Source: Streptomyces sp. NRRL F-5126
GTDB lineage: Bacteria > Actinomycetota > Actinomycetes > Streptomycetales > Streptomycetaceae
Direction of reading: 5' to 3'
Assembly (NCBI RefSeq): GCF_000721265.1
Contig: NZ_JOFZ01000011.1
Location: 124,001-188,000 of the forward strand
Length of the DNA stretch: 64,000 nt
Made by a program: the position numbers and the translations under genes. The notes under the pieces were generated by a model. The model did not search any database. It saw only the letters and a list, made by a program, of their open reading frames with translations, and was not told the origin of the DNA. Within the stretch, counting starts at the first letter, position 1. Each line of letters begins with the position of its first letter. Positions 1 through 8,673 of this stretch are shown one piece after another.

Positions 1-8
1 GCCTGTCG

Positions 9-662
9 TCAGTCCTTTTTCCCGGGCGCCTCGAACGATGCCCCAAGGCCGACGAAAAGCCAGTGGGCGGCCTCGCCGTACAAGTCGTCAGGGACAAGCT
101 CCGGATCGGTGCGCCGGAGCCGGGCAAGCCCCTGGAACAGGGTGAGCAGGACCGTAGCCACATGGTCGAAAGGTGCGTCGACGGCCCGGCCTCGGCTCTT
201 TGCCCGTTCGGCCAGCACCGCGGCCAGATCGTCCCTGTAGGTACAGAACTGCGCCGCAAGGCTCTCCCGGAACTCCGGGCGACGGATCGCGTACAGCCAG
301 AACTCCGCCTGCAGGGCGGCGAAGTCCATCTCGTTGTCCGCGACCTCGACCAGGTAGCGGGACATCGCCTCCTGCGTCCCCTCGGCGCTGTCGAACTGCC
401 CGGAGACGAGTGCGACCGCCTCCGACAGGCGGCTGGTGCTCCGACTCGACAGCAGCTCGATGAACAACTCGTCCTTGTTCTTGAAATTCGAGTACAGGGC
501 TCCGGTGGAGAACCCGGCGGTCTCGGCGATGTCGTCGACCGAAGCTCCCGCATAGCCCTTACGTGCGAACACTTGCGCGGCGGCCTCCAGCAGCAGTGCC
601 CGGGTGCGCGCCTTGGTCTCCGCGCGGGTCAGACGCCTCGGGCGCGACTGTTCATCACTCAT
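9..662 (-). CDS. TetR/AcrR family transcriptional regulator
   Basis: A 217-residue protein of normal TetR length. Residues 11-57 form the DNA-binding three-helix domain, with the family pattern RALLLEAAAQVFARKGYAG, then DDIAETAGFSTGALYSNFKNKDEL. The C-terminal ligand domain is generic, so the inducer cannot be predicted. It probably represses itself and perhaps the carotenoid oxygenase operon upstream. The gene immediately upstream is a decayed copy of the same regulator (691-1080), so this may be the surviving paralogue. Start is ATG at 662. Confidence 0.9.
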   Translation of the reverse strand: MSDEQSRPRRLTRAETKARTRALLLEAAAQVFARKGYAGASVDDIAETAGFSTGALYSNFKNKDELFIELLSSRSTSRLSEAVALVSGQFDSAEGTQEAMSRYLVEVADNEMDFAALQAEFWLYAIRRPEFRESLAAQFCTYRDDLAAVLAERAKSRGRAVDAPFDHVATVLLTLFQGLARLRRTDPELVPDDLYGEAAHWLFVGLGASFEAPGKKD

Positions 663-700
663 ATAACGAAACGTACCAATATAGGATTCATTATGTCAAT
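660..700 (-). promoter_or_regulatory. AT-rich promoter/operator before the tetR gene
   Basis: An AT-rich island in GC-rich DNA. Reading the minus strand, TTGACA (699-694) is a good -35 match and is followed by AT-rich sequence containing CCTATATTGG, an imperfect palindrome that could be a TetR operator. Promoter role is inferred from composition and position. Confidence 0.35.
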
Positions 701-1080
701 GATGGGTGAGCGCCCCGAGGCAGGCGCCCACACCACACCAGCGCTCCGGCAACGCCGTACAGGTCCTCGGGAACCAACTCGGCATCGGTACGGCGCACCT
801 GAACGCGCTCGGCCGGCACCGCGGCCAGTGCGTCCCGGTTGGCGCGGAACTGCCCGGCGAGACTCTCGACCAGACGCCGGGACAGTGCTGCTCCGACTGG
901 AAAGAAGTTCGAAGAACAGTTCCCAGCGATGTCATCCACCGATGCCCCGGCGAAACCTTTTTGCGCGAAGGCCTGCGCGGCCGCGTCCAGCAGCAGGGCC
1001 CGAGTACGCGCCTTGGCCTCCGCCCTGGTCATCCGTCGCGACCTAGGCTGTGCGAGCCGGGACACGGCGTGTGCGATCAC
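691..1080 (-). pseudogene. Decayed tetR paralogue with internal deletions
   Basis: The 129-codon frame matches the neighbouring TetR (9-662) in three blocks: the HTH start (TRAEAKARTRALLLDAAAQ onward to VDDIAG), a middle block (ESLAGQFRANRDALAAVPAER), and an end block (RRTDAELVPEDLYG). The segments that in the intact copy cover about residues 49-132 and 152-183 are missing, including the end of the recognition helix and most of the ligand domain. It cannot be a functional TetR. Its GTG start overlaps the stop of the carotenoid oxygenase gene (GTGA), so it was once the last gene of that operon. Confidence 0.8.
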
Positions 1081-2402
1081 GCAGTGGTCGCGTCCGGGTC
1101 GGGCAGCCAGTTGCCGTGAAAACCGAACGGAACCCGGCGCGGGAGGTGGATGGTGGCAACGGGTTCGGCGGTGATGTCGGAGGCATCGAGGATGACCAGG
1201 TCACTGCTGTCGCGCTCCGTGTCGTACACGTAGCTCATCAGCCACCCGCGACCACCGGGCCGGTCGTCACCAGGGGCGAACGCCGCCTCGCTGGGACGCT
1301 GCCCCGGCTCGAAGCGGTGTTCCTCCACCCTTCCGGTGCTCAGGTCGTAGCGCAGCAACACGCCCGTGTGGGACGCCTCGGGGTCGGCGGAGGTCGTGAT
1401 CGCGTGGCCGTACCGCGCGTCAAGACCGGCCAGCCGGTCGTCGATGCGGGGAAACTCGCAGTCCCGGTCGTCGATCTGCTCCTCGGAGACGGTGCCGGTG
1501 CTGAGGTCGATGACCCACCTCCACAGCGTGCCGGGCTGGTCGAACCCCTGGTTGCCGCGCCACAGTTCGGAGTAGCGCACGACAGTCAGCACGACGGTGT
1601 TGCCCACCTCGTGCGCGTTGAGTGTGTGGAAGACGTAGCAGGGGTCGATGGTGAACCAGCGGATCGCGCCGTGCGGCTCGTCCCGGCGCAGTACGCCCAG
1701 CCGGGCACCGTAGGTGTCGCTCCAGTGGTACGGCATGCCCCCGCCGCCCAGGGCCGCTTCTCGATCGAAGACGACCGGCAGATCCATGAACACCACGTGG
1801 CGTGAGGTCAGTGCGAAGTCGTGCATCATCGTCGGTCCGACCTCGGTGACGGGGCGGCTGATCACCAGGTTCCCCGCCGCGTCGGTGCGGTGGTACGTCA
1901 GATAGGGCGCCTCTGCGGCACGGTAGCCGAAGAAGTGCATCTCGCCGGTGGCCGGGCAGACCTTGGGGTGAGCGGTCATCGGCGTGTTCAGCCGGCCCTC
2001 GAAGTCGTACGGGCCGACCGTGGAGAGGTCGGGCTCGAGCTCGTAGGGCAGTGCGGACTCCACCAGCGCCAGCGTGTGACCCGCGTGCCGCACAACGTGC
2101 GTGTTGGCGGCCCCGACCGTCAGGTCCCGGTGCCCCTGCGGCCGCCTTCCCTCCAGGAACAGCGAGGTGCGCACCCACCGATTGCGGTACGACATCGCCC
2201 GGCGATTCTCCAGCCGTACCCCGTGCACCATGCCATCGCCCGAGAACCAGTGACCGGAGGCCGTACTGTGCGGGTTGGGGCCGTTGCGTATGTACCAGCC
2301 GGACAGCTCCGGCGGGATTCTTCCCTCCGTCTTCAGCTCGTAAGAGGTGATCTCGTCCGTGACCGGTGCGTAGTTCCCGGCCAGGTAGGGAGGCGGTTTC
2401 AT
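1077..2402 (-). CDS. Carotenoid cleavage oxygenase (RPE65/CCD family)
   Basis: The 441-residue protein has the family hallmarks: N-terminal WYIRNGPNP, then FSGDGMVHG, and four well-spaced histidines expected to hold the non-haem iron: H145 (TAHPK), H194 (MMHDF), H259 (FHTLN) and H429 (GFHGNW). Such enzymes split conjugated double bonds of carotenoids, apocarotenoids or stilbene-like phenylpropanoids with O2; the substrate cannot be told. No carotenoid biosynthesis genes are in the window. It follows the membrane protein gene by about 40 bases and is coupled to the tetR remnant, suggesting one operon. Confidence 0.92.
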   Translation of the reverse strand: MKPPPYLAGNYAPVTDEITSYELKTEGRIPPELSGWYIRNGPNPHSTASGHWFSGDGMVHGVRLENRRAMSYRNRWVRTSLFLEGRRPQGHRDLTVGAANTHVVRHAGHTLALVESALPYELEPDLSTVGPYDFEGRLNTPMTAHPKVCPATGEMHFFGYRAAEAPYLTYHRTDAAGNLVISRPVTEVGPTMMHDFALTSRHVVFMDLPVVFDREAALGGGGMPYHWSDTYGARLGVLRRDEPHGAIRWFTIDPCYVFHTLNAHEVGNTVVLTVVRYSELWRGNQGFDQPGTLWRWVIDLSTGTVSEEQIDDRDCEFPRIDDRLAGLDARYGHAITTSADPEASHTGVLLRYDLSTGRVEEHRFEPGQRPSEAAFAPGDDRPGGRGWLMSYVYDTERDSSDLVILDASDITAEPVATIHLPRRVPFGFHGNWLPDPDATTA

Positions 2403-2444
2403 GATGTCTCCTCGGTTGCTTGAGGGTGGGTCGTGCCGCAGCGG

Positions 2445-2999
2445 TCAGCTGGACGACTGCGGGTGCGGCGCCCGGGCGCGCGAGGCCGTGTACTGGCGGG
2501 TGAAGAGGATCGGCAGCACGAATCCCGCGACACGGACGATGATCCCGGCAACCGATCCCGCGTTCTCCGCCTGGAGGATCGCCGACAGCACGGCCGACAC
2601 GGTGAAGGCCGCGGCCCACACGGTGGTGATGACGGTGTTGGCCCGCAGGAAGCCGGGCGCGTGCCAGATCTCCTTCGGCGTCTGGCGACGTGCGATCGAC
2701 AGTGTGAAGGGCCTGTGGGCGGCGAGGCCGGCCCATGCCATCACCGCAAGCACTCCCGTGCCGGTGGCGCCGGCGTAGTGGTGGAAGGCAGCGTGGAGCG
2801 CGACGGACGAGATGACCAGGACCACGGCGAAGTAGCCCGCCGACACCAGCTCGATCACCTGGTCGCCCATCGACTGCCCGATGCGGGTGTGATGGATGAG
2901 CACCGCCAGTGTGAGGACCAGTGCGGCCGCCGCGCCGATACGCCAGTTCGGGATGGCGGCGAACACGATCCAGGGAAGGAAACTGCGGATATAGGACAT
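2445..2999 (-). CDS. Small polytopic membrane protein, unknown function
   Basis: 184 residues with about five hydrophobic segments (roughly residues 5-35, 50-70, 77-95, 122-142 and 150-167). A conserved-looking loop RPFTLSIARRQTPKEIWHAP precedes a segment with N and W (RANTVITTVWAA); I recall similar loops in small bacterial membrane proteins but cannot name the family. First gene of the operon with the carotenoid oxygenase, so a role in handling an apolar substrate or product is possible but unproven. ATG at 2999. Confidence 0.75.
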   Translation of the reverse strand: MSYIRSFLPWIVFAAIPNWRIGAAAALVLTLAVLIHHTRIGQSMGDQVIELVSAGYFAVVLVISSVALHAAFHHYAGATGTGVLAVMAWAGLAAHRPFTLSIARRQTPKEIWHAPGFLRANTVITTVWAAAFTVSAVLSAILQAENAGSVAGIIVRVAGFVLPILFTRQYTASRARAPHPQSSS

Positions 3000-3145
3000 G
3001 AGCGGGTTACTCCGATCGTTTGATCCAGGATCGACATGTCAAAACTGCGGAGTCGGGTCTACGGCGAACTCGCCAAGCCGGCCGAAGTCCCGGCGCCGAG
3101 CATTCCGCGCCGGAGGATCGGTGACGGTGACCCGCACCGGCGGCG

Positions 3146-3856
3146 TCACCCGGCCCCCTTGCGCTTGCGCAGAATGTCGACGCGAGGGAAGACCGCGAGC
3201 AACAGCAAGCTGTAATAGTCCAGGAGGGGAACCGCGAGGGCGAGCGCGAATGCGACCACCAGGGCGACGATGTTGCGGCAACCCTCGGTGTAGCCGCTCG
3301 CGATCAGCGCCCGAGTGCTCTCGTCGTCGACGGTGAGCGTCTCGGGATGTGCCTTGATCAGCGCCAGCATTGCCGCCTGGCACACCAGGCTGACCAAGAT
3401 GTTCGCGTAGTACAACGCGGCAGTGAAACGGTCGTGGCCGAACGAGCCGACGATTTCAGTCGGAAAGGGCAGCACCACGATGGAGAGCAGCCAGATCATG
3501 TTCCAGACCACCAGCCGGCCGTTGAGCGCACCCACCATGGAGAACGTTCGGTGATGAGCCATCCAGAAGCGGGCCACCACCAGGAAGCTCAGCAAGAAGC
3601 TCCAGATCTGACTCCAGTGATCCGTGATCACCTCAGACCCGGTCTCGTGAGCAGACACGGCCTCCGGCACGAGGTCCACCAACGGAAGGATCAGCAGGGT
3701 TATGGAAATGGCCGTCACCGCGTCGGTGAACAGCAGCAGTCGCTCCGCCGACCAGACGGACTGCCTGCCGACCGGCAACGGTGCCGGCAGTCCAGTGGGC
3801 CCCAGTGGGCCAGGCGGCAACTGACCGGGATCGTCGCCGAAACCACTCACACTCAC
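3146..3856 (-). CDS. TMEM175-like potassium channel family protein (DUF1211), copy 1
   Basis: Carries the TMEM175 signature in its first helix, RLLLFTDAVTAISITLL (family pattern RxxxFSDAVxAIxxTLL), and five to six transmembrane helices. Prokaryotic TMEM175 proteins are tetrameric K+-selective leak channels. The longest frame starts with TTG at 3898, but GTG at 3856 follows GAGGGG by 7 bases and is the better start, giving 236 residues. A close paralogue lies at 8674-9372. The Ser-to-Thr change in the signature (FTDAV) is shared by both copies. Confidence 0.88.
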   Translation of the reverse strand: MSVSGFGDDPGQLPPGPLGPTGLPAPLPVGRQSVWSAERLLLFTDAVTAISITLLILPLVDLVPEAVSAHETGSEVITDHWSQIWSFLLSFLVVARFWMAHHRTFSMVGALNGRLVVWNMIWLLSIVVLPFPTEIVGSFGHDRFTAALYYANILVSLVCQAAMLALIKAHPETLTVDDESTRALIASGYTEGCRNIVALVVAFALALAVPLLDYYSLLLLAVFPRVDILRKRKGAG

Positions 3857-3971
3857 TGATACACCCCTCGGGAGAAATTCTGGAAATCTGGTGTTCAAGT
3901 GCGCACGGAGTGGTGCCCGTGTTCTGGAACACGATCTGGAAACCGATCGGACCGAGCGTCCGGTCCTGACC

Positions 3972-4595
3972 TCAGAAACCGAGGTGAGAATCCCCCATGT
4001 ACCAAGCTGACTTGATCCTCACCATCTCCAGGGTGAGCTTGCTCCGCCCCGATGTGGTGTTCTTGGAGTGAGAGGAGACGATGTCGCTGAGTTTGGAACC
4101 GTCCACAACGACGTGATCTCCGGTCACCTCTGCGGTCGTTCCATGCTTCTCCACTCCGCTCAAGGCAACCGTCGTGGGTTGAGTGGGGTGGGGCGGCATG
4201 AACGCCGTGTGCAGACCCTTCACCAGCGCGGCCTGCTCCTGGTGGTGGGGGTTTTTCGACCCACACTGCGCCATGGTGGCGGGGGCTGCCGGTCTGCCTT
4301 CGCTCGCCGGCTGGGCATTCGCCAGGCAGTACTTCGTGACGTCGTTCGCCATGATTGCCTTGATCCATGCGGTGACGGCGGTATCAGGGGTCTTCCTCCC
4401 ATGGCGGGGGCGCCGGGTCGGAGCGGCGTTCGGTGCTGCCGGGGAGCCGCTCGATGCCGCGGGCGACGAGGCCGTGCCGGCGGTTGCTGAGGCATCGTCT
4501 TTCGAGTCGCTGCCCGAGCACCCCGCGACACATGCCACCGCGACGGCGACGAGGCTCCCTGTCATCACGGCCAACCGGTTCTTACTGGGCGTCAT
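3972..4595 (-). CDS. Secreted lipoprotein, unknown function
   Basis: 207 residues. The N-terminus has a basic start, a hydrophobic stretch and a lipobox (CVAGC, lipidated Cys26), followed by a Ser/Ala/Pro-rich linker to about residue 68. The rest looks like a small globular domain of the NTF2-like/DUF4878 type (TAVTAWIKAIMANDVTKYC near the start and TLEMVRIKSAWYMGD at the end), but this is only a resemblance. Predicted to be anchored on the outer face of the membrane. Confidence 0.8.
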   Translation of the reverse strand: MTPSKNRLAVMTGSLVAVAVACVAGCSGSDSKDDASATAGTASSPAASSGSPAAPNAAPTRRPRHGRKTPDTAVTAWIKAIMANDVTKYCLANAQPASEGRPAAPATMAQCGSKNPHHQEQAALVKGLHTAFMPPHPTQPTTVALSGVEKHGTTAEVTGDHVVVDGSKLSDIVSSHSKNTTSGRSKLTLEMVRIKSAWYMGDSHLGF

Positions 4596-5651
4596 CCTCT
4601 GGTCTCCATGTGATCAATTTCGGGACGGTCATGTACTGGCCCGGCCTGGGCGCTTACAGCGTCCGTCCGGGCCGCCGCGCGGTACGGCGAAATGCCCGGC
4701 GAACGCGCGGCGGCACGCCGGGGACGGCACCCGCCACTGGATGGGACACGGTTGCGCACCCCGGTTGGGTTCAGCGCCGCGCCTCCACGGCCCTGTCGCA
4801 TGGGATGGGGTCGGTTCGCTCCTGGACACGAGTGAACCGGGGAGGCCACGCCTACGTGTCTCTTGAGCGAGAGGTCGCGGATGGTGCCGTCGTCATCGTG
4901 GCGGCCTGGTGCGACTCCGGCCGTGGACGGGAGCGCCGCGGGTTCCGCCGGGGCAGACGCTCAGACGGTCGGATCAGACGGTCATGGTCACGGAAGGGGA
5001 GGCCGGTCACATGAGGACCGGCTGCACTGGATGCGCGTCCTGTAAGCGCACGCCGGCCTTGATCCGGACATCGGCGAGCCCTGGTGCCGCGCTACCTCGC
5101 CGAAACCCTGACATCCGTGGGCCCGCCGGCCGTCGCCGCGGGAGCGGCGACTCAGGAGCAGGTCGAGGGGTTCCTCGGCACGCTCCGTTCGCAGGCGCGG
5201 GCCAGGGAAGCCATGCTCCACGCCCAGGAATTGACGTGCGCCTGGGCACGCGTACCCATCGCCGGCGAGGTACCCGCCTTGTGACATGGCACGCCCGCGA
5301 CAGCTGCTCTCACGAGCGTTCTGCAGCCCTGGGTTCGCCAACACGGACCCGCGGGCGCTGTCCTCGTGTTCTGCGCGCGCGTGGAACCCGGCCGATTCGA
5401 TGGTCCGGCGCGGACCGGAACACGGCGGGCTTCCCACGCGGCTGCCGGAAACGACGTCTACTGGAGAACGGTGTGTCCACCCCAGGCGGACTCCACCGGC
5501 ACCCATCCTGACACCGACGACACCACGGCCGCTCGGCGTGCCCGGAGGCGGCGAACCCACCGTCCCCGGGCACATGCGGGACCGTTCCGCCACACGAACC
5601 ACGGCCGCATCCAGGGCACGACCGCGCGGACCGGCCTGGCGCCGAGGGCCT
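4596..5651. other. Gene-poor stretch of about 1 kb
   Basis: No open frame here looks like a real protein. Frames are short, rich in Arg/Pro/Gly and lack family motifs or ribosome binding sites, unlike the rest of the window. One segment (5084-5284) and the adjoining 5652-5924 look like remnants of former genes, so this is probably a decaying region. Confidence 0.55.
5084..5284 (+). pseudogene. Possible C-terminal remnant of a methyltransferase-like gene
   Basis: A 66-codon frame reads PRYLAETLTSVGP, then ATQEQVEGFLGTLRS, then CAWARVP. This resembles the last 50-60 residues of some SAM-dependent methyltransferases (helix, EQV...L helix, final strand ending in W.R.P). No upstream part with a SAM-binding motif is visible in any frame. 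The identification is weak and rests on this pattern only. Confidence 0.25.
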
Positions 5652-5924
5652 TCACGGCGAGATGCCGCCCGCGAGCCGCTTCAACAGCGGGGCCGCGGCG
5701 ACGAGCGAGGCGACTTCGCCCTCCGTGAACTGTTCGCCGAGCACCGCGGCCACGACATCGGCCCTCGTGTTGCGGTGCTCCTCGAGCAGAAGCCGTCCGC
5801 TCCGTGTGAAGGAGAAGACGACACGCCGCCCGTCGTCCGGGTCACGACTCCTGCCGATCAAGCCGCGCCTCTCCAGCGCACCGAGAGTCACCCCCGGAAG
5901 GGCGCGCCGGGCTGCGCGAGGCAC
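5652..5924 (-). pseudogene. Truncated MarR-family regulator remnant
   Basis: The 90-codon frame carries the second half of a MarR winged-helix domain: LGALERRGLIGRSRDPDDGR (end of recognition helix and wing with the conserved D-x-R-D-G-R type turn), then the strand RVVFSFTRSGRLLLEEHR and C-terminal dimer helices. The N-terminal dimer helices and first HTH helices are absent upstream in all frames. Probably a 5'-truncated gene; the true extent is uncertain. Confidence 0.55.
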
Positions 5925-6065
5925 CGGCCCGAAGGGTTTTGCCGACCTGGCAAGTGGAGTCGGTGTTCGGTCAAGGCATCAGCATGATGGGAGCAGGGCG
6001 GGCCTGCTGAACGAGATCAGTGACCTTCGCCGGCCCAGACACATCCCCGCGGCCTGGAGGTTCAC

Positions 6066-7049
6066 ATGTCGCAAGAGGTCAGGGAAGTCACGCACCGCGC
6101 GGTGTCTGTGCCAGGCGGCCGGATTCACATCGCGGAGCAGGGGAGGGGGCCGCTGGTCCTGCTCGTCCACGGCTTCCCCGAGTCCTGGTACTCCTGGCGT
6201 CTCCAGCTCCCGGTGCTCGCGGAAGCGGGATACCACGCGGTCGCCCTCGACGTTCGCGGCTACGGCCGCTCGTCCAAGCCGGCCGCGACGGAGGATTACC
6301 GGATGCTCGCCCTCGTGGAGGACAACGTCGCCCTGATGCACGCCCTGGGCGAGGAGCGCGCGGTCATCATTGGCCACGACTGGGGCTCGAACATCGCGGC
6401 AATCACCACTCTGCTCCACCCCGAGGTCTTCCGCGCGGTGGGACTGCTGAGCGTCCCCTACGCTCCGCCCGGCGGCCCTCGCCCCACCGACATCTTCGCC
6501 CGCATGGGCGGGGAGGAAGAGTTCTACGTCTCCTACTTCCAGGAGCCCGGCCGCGCGGAGGCCGAGATGGAGCCCGGCGTCCGGGACTGGCTCGCGGGCT
6601 ACTACGCGGCCCTGTCCGCCGACACCATGCCTGACGCCACCGAACCCGATCCGCACTTCGTCAGCCACGGCGGCACGCTTCGCGAGAGGTTCCCGAGCGG
6701 CAGGTTGCCCTCCTGGCTCACCGAGCACGACCTCGACACGTTCGCCGAGGAGTTCGAGCGCACCGGCATGACCGGAGCACTCAACCGCTATCGGAACATG
6801 GACCGCGACTGGGAGGACCTCGCCGATCACAACGGCTCTCCGATCAGGCAGCCGTCCCTCTTCGTCGGCGGCACCCTGGACGCCTCCACTACGTGGATGT
6901 CCGAGGCAATCGAGGCATACCCTGCGACGCTCCCCGGGCTGGTCTCCTCACATCTCCTGGAGGGCTGCGGCCACTGGATCCAGCAGGAACGGCCCGCGGA
7001 GGTCAACCGACTTCTGATCGCCTGGCTCGCGGGTCTGACCGCCCAGTAG
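6066..7049 (+). CDS. Alpha/beta hydrolase, epoxide hydrolase type
   Basis: 327 residues. HGFPES (35-40) is the oxyanion-hole motif, GHDWGS carries the nucleophile as Asp105 (not Ser, which points to epoxide hydrolase or dehalogenase rather than esterase), and His303 in GCGHWIQQE is the general base. Tyrosines in the lid region (e.g. in LNRYRNMDRDW) could polarise an epoxide. Likely cytosolic, converting an epoxide to a diol; substrate unknown. Preceded by GGAGG about 8 bases before the ATG. Monocistronic as far as seen. Confidence 0.9.
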   Translation: MSQEVREVTHRAVSVPGGRIHIAEQGRGPLVLLVHGFPESWYSWRLQLPVLAEAGYHAVALDVRGYGRSSKPAATEDYRMLALVEDNVALMHALGEERAVIIGHDWGSNIAAITTLLHPEVFRAVGLLSVPYAPPGGPRPTDIFARMGGEEEFYVSYFQEPGRAEAEMEPGVRDWLAGYYAALSADTMPDATEPDPHFVSHGGTLRERFPSGRLPSWLTEHDLDTFAEEFERTGMTGALNRYRNMDRDWEDLADHNGSPIRQPSLFVGGTLDASTTWMSEAIEAYPATLPGLVSSHLLEGCGHWIQQERPAEVNRLLIAWLAGLTAQ

Positions 7050-7205
7050 GCGTGGGACGTCGGGCGGGCACAGTTCGGCACCGGCCTTGGAGCCCCGCGC
7101 GGTCCGCACGGCTGCCGTACGGCGTACTGAACCTTGCCCGGAGCAGATACGTGACATTGACGTCAGGAGAAGTCGACACTCACCTGCTTGCCAGGAGCAA
7201 TGCCC

Positions 7206-8495
7206 ATGGTCCGGCACCGAGGTCATGTCCTCATCGCCGCCGTCACGGCACTCGCCTGCGGCATCGCCATCGCGGTTGTCGTGACCCGCGGACACACCGT
7301 AGGTCGTGCGGCGAGCACCACGGCAGGCAGGAGTACGTCAAGTGCCTCGACTGCCACCGGCCGCTGGATCGGCGCCTGGACGACCGCCCCCGCCTCCGGC
7401 GAGCTCGGCACGGCCGGCGGACGTCCCCGGACTTCCATCCGCAACGTCGCACACATCGGCATCGGTGGCTCTCAGGCCCGCATCCACCTCTCCAACGAAT
7501 TCGGCCACAAGCCCCTGGAGATCGGCCACGCAACCATCGCCCTGGCAGCCGGCAGTGGCACTGCCGGTGGCCCCACCGCTGCCAACAGCACCATGCGGAA
7601 GCTGGTGTTCGCCGGCAAGGCCTCCGTCGTCATCCCGTCCGGCGGCTCGGTCGTCAGTGATCCGGTGAGGCTGAACGTCCCGGACTCGAGCGACGTCCTG
7701 GTGACCACGTTCTCCCCCCAGGCATCCGGGCTGGTCACGTTCCATCCCAAGGCCCGGCAGACGTCATACATGGCCGAGGGAGACCACACTGCCGATTCGC
7801 AGGGCTCGGCGTTCACCGCGAAAACCGCGGTCTGGCAGTACTTGACCGGGGTGGACCTGCGGACCAACGACGCCACCGGCTCGGTGATAGCGCTCGGCGA
7901 CTCCATCACCGCCGGCATCACCTCGACCCCCAACGCCGACCACCGCTGGACCGATGACCTCCAGAACCGGCTGCGCAACACCAAGGGCGCGCCCCGGTTG
8001 ACCGTGCTCAACGAGGGCATCGGCGGCAACCGCATTCTCACCGACGCCAAGGGGAAGTTCGCCGATCAAGGCCTGAGTGCGCTGCACCGACTCGACCAGG
8101 CGATGGACCAGTCCGGAGCCACCGCCCTCCTGGTCGATCTGGGCATCAACGACATCCTCGACCGCTCCCACGAGGACGCCGCCCACGTCATAGCAGGCCT
8201 GCGGCAAATCACCTCCCGAGCGCATGCCAGGGGACTGCGGGTCGTCGGCTCCACTCTGGGCCCGTGCGGAGGCCACAAGAGCTGCCGGTCGGCCCAGCAG
8301 CAGGTTCGCGAGCAGATCAATCAGCAACTCCGCACACAGCACGTCTTCGACACACTGGTCGACTTCGATCAGGCGCTGCGTGATCCCGCCAACCCGGGTT
8401 ATTACCGCCCGCTCTTCGACTCCGGCGACCACCTCCACCCGAGCGACGCCGGGTACCAGGCGATGGCCGACGCGTTCGACCTCTCCACTTTGTGA
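7206..8495 (+). CDS. Secreted SGNH/GDSL-family esterase
   Basis: 429 residues from ATG 7206, which follows AGGAG by 8 bases; an ATG six bases earlier is too close. A signal peptide/anchor covers residues 8-27. Block I is ALGDSITAG with nucleophile Ser233, block II glycine is in GIGGNR, block III is GINDI, and block V is DHLHPSDAGY with the catalytic Asp-His pair. An N-terminal beta-rich domain (about 55-215) is typical of this extracellular Streptomyces esterase group. Acts outside the cell on an acyl ester, possibly a polysaccharide acetyl group. Confidence 0.9.
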   Translation: MVRHRGHVLIAAVTALACGIAIAVVVTRGHTVGRAASTTAGRSTSSASTATGRWIGAWTTAPASGELGTAGGRPRTSIRNVAHIGIGGSQARIHLSNEFGHKPLEIGHATIALAAGSGTAGGPTAANSTMRKLVFAGKASVVIPSGGSVVSDPVRLNVPDSSDVLVTTFSPQASGLVTFHPKARQTSYMAEGDHTADSQGSAFTAKTAVWQYLTGVDLRTNDATGSVIALGDSITAGITSTPNADHRWTDDLQNRLRNTKGAPRLTVLNEGIGGNRILTDAKGKFADQGLSALHRLDQAMDQSGATALLVDLGINDILDRSHEDAAHVIAGLRQITSRAHARGLRVVGSTLGPCGGHKSCRSAQQQVREQINQQLRTQHVFDTLVDFDQALRDPANPGYYRPLFDSGDHLHPSDAGYQAMADAFDLSTL

Positions 8496-8673
8496 GCCAC
8501 GCTGCGGCGAACGCTCGGCGTCGGCGGATCTCGCGCTCCGGCATCGTTGGCTCCGGCCGCGACTCGTACAGCGCGACCGCGTCCGCATCGAAGTGCGGCG
8601 GCTGGTTCTTCAGATCCCATGGCCGGCGACGAACGGCCGACTCCGCTCGGGCATTACTGAAAGAGGCCCATGG

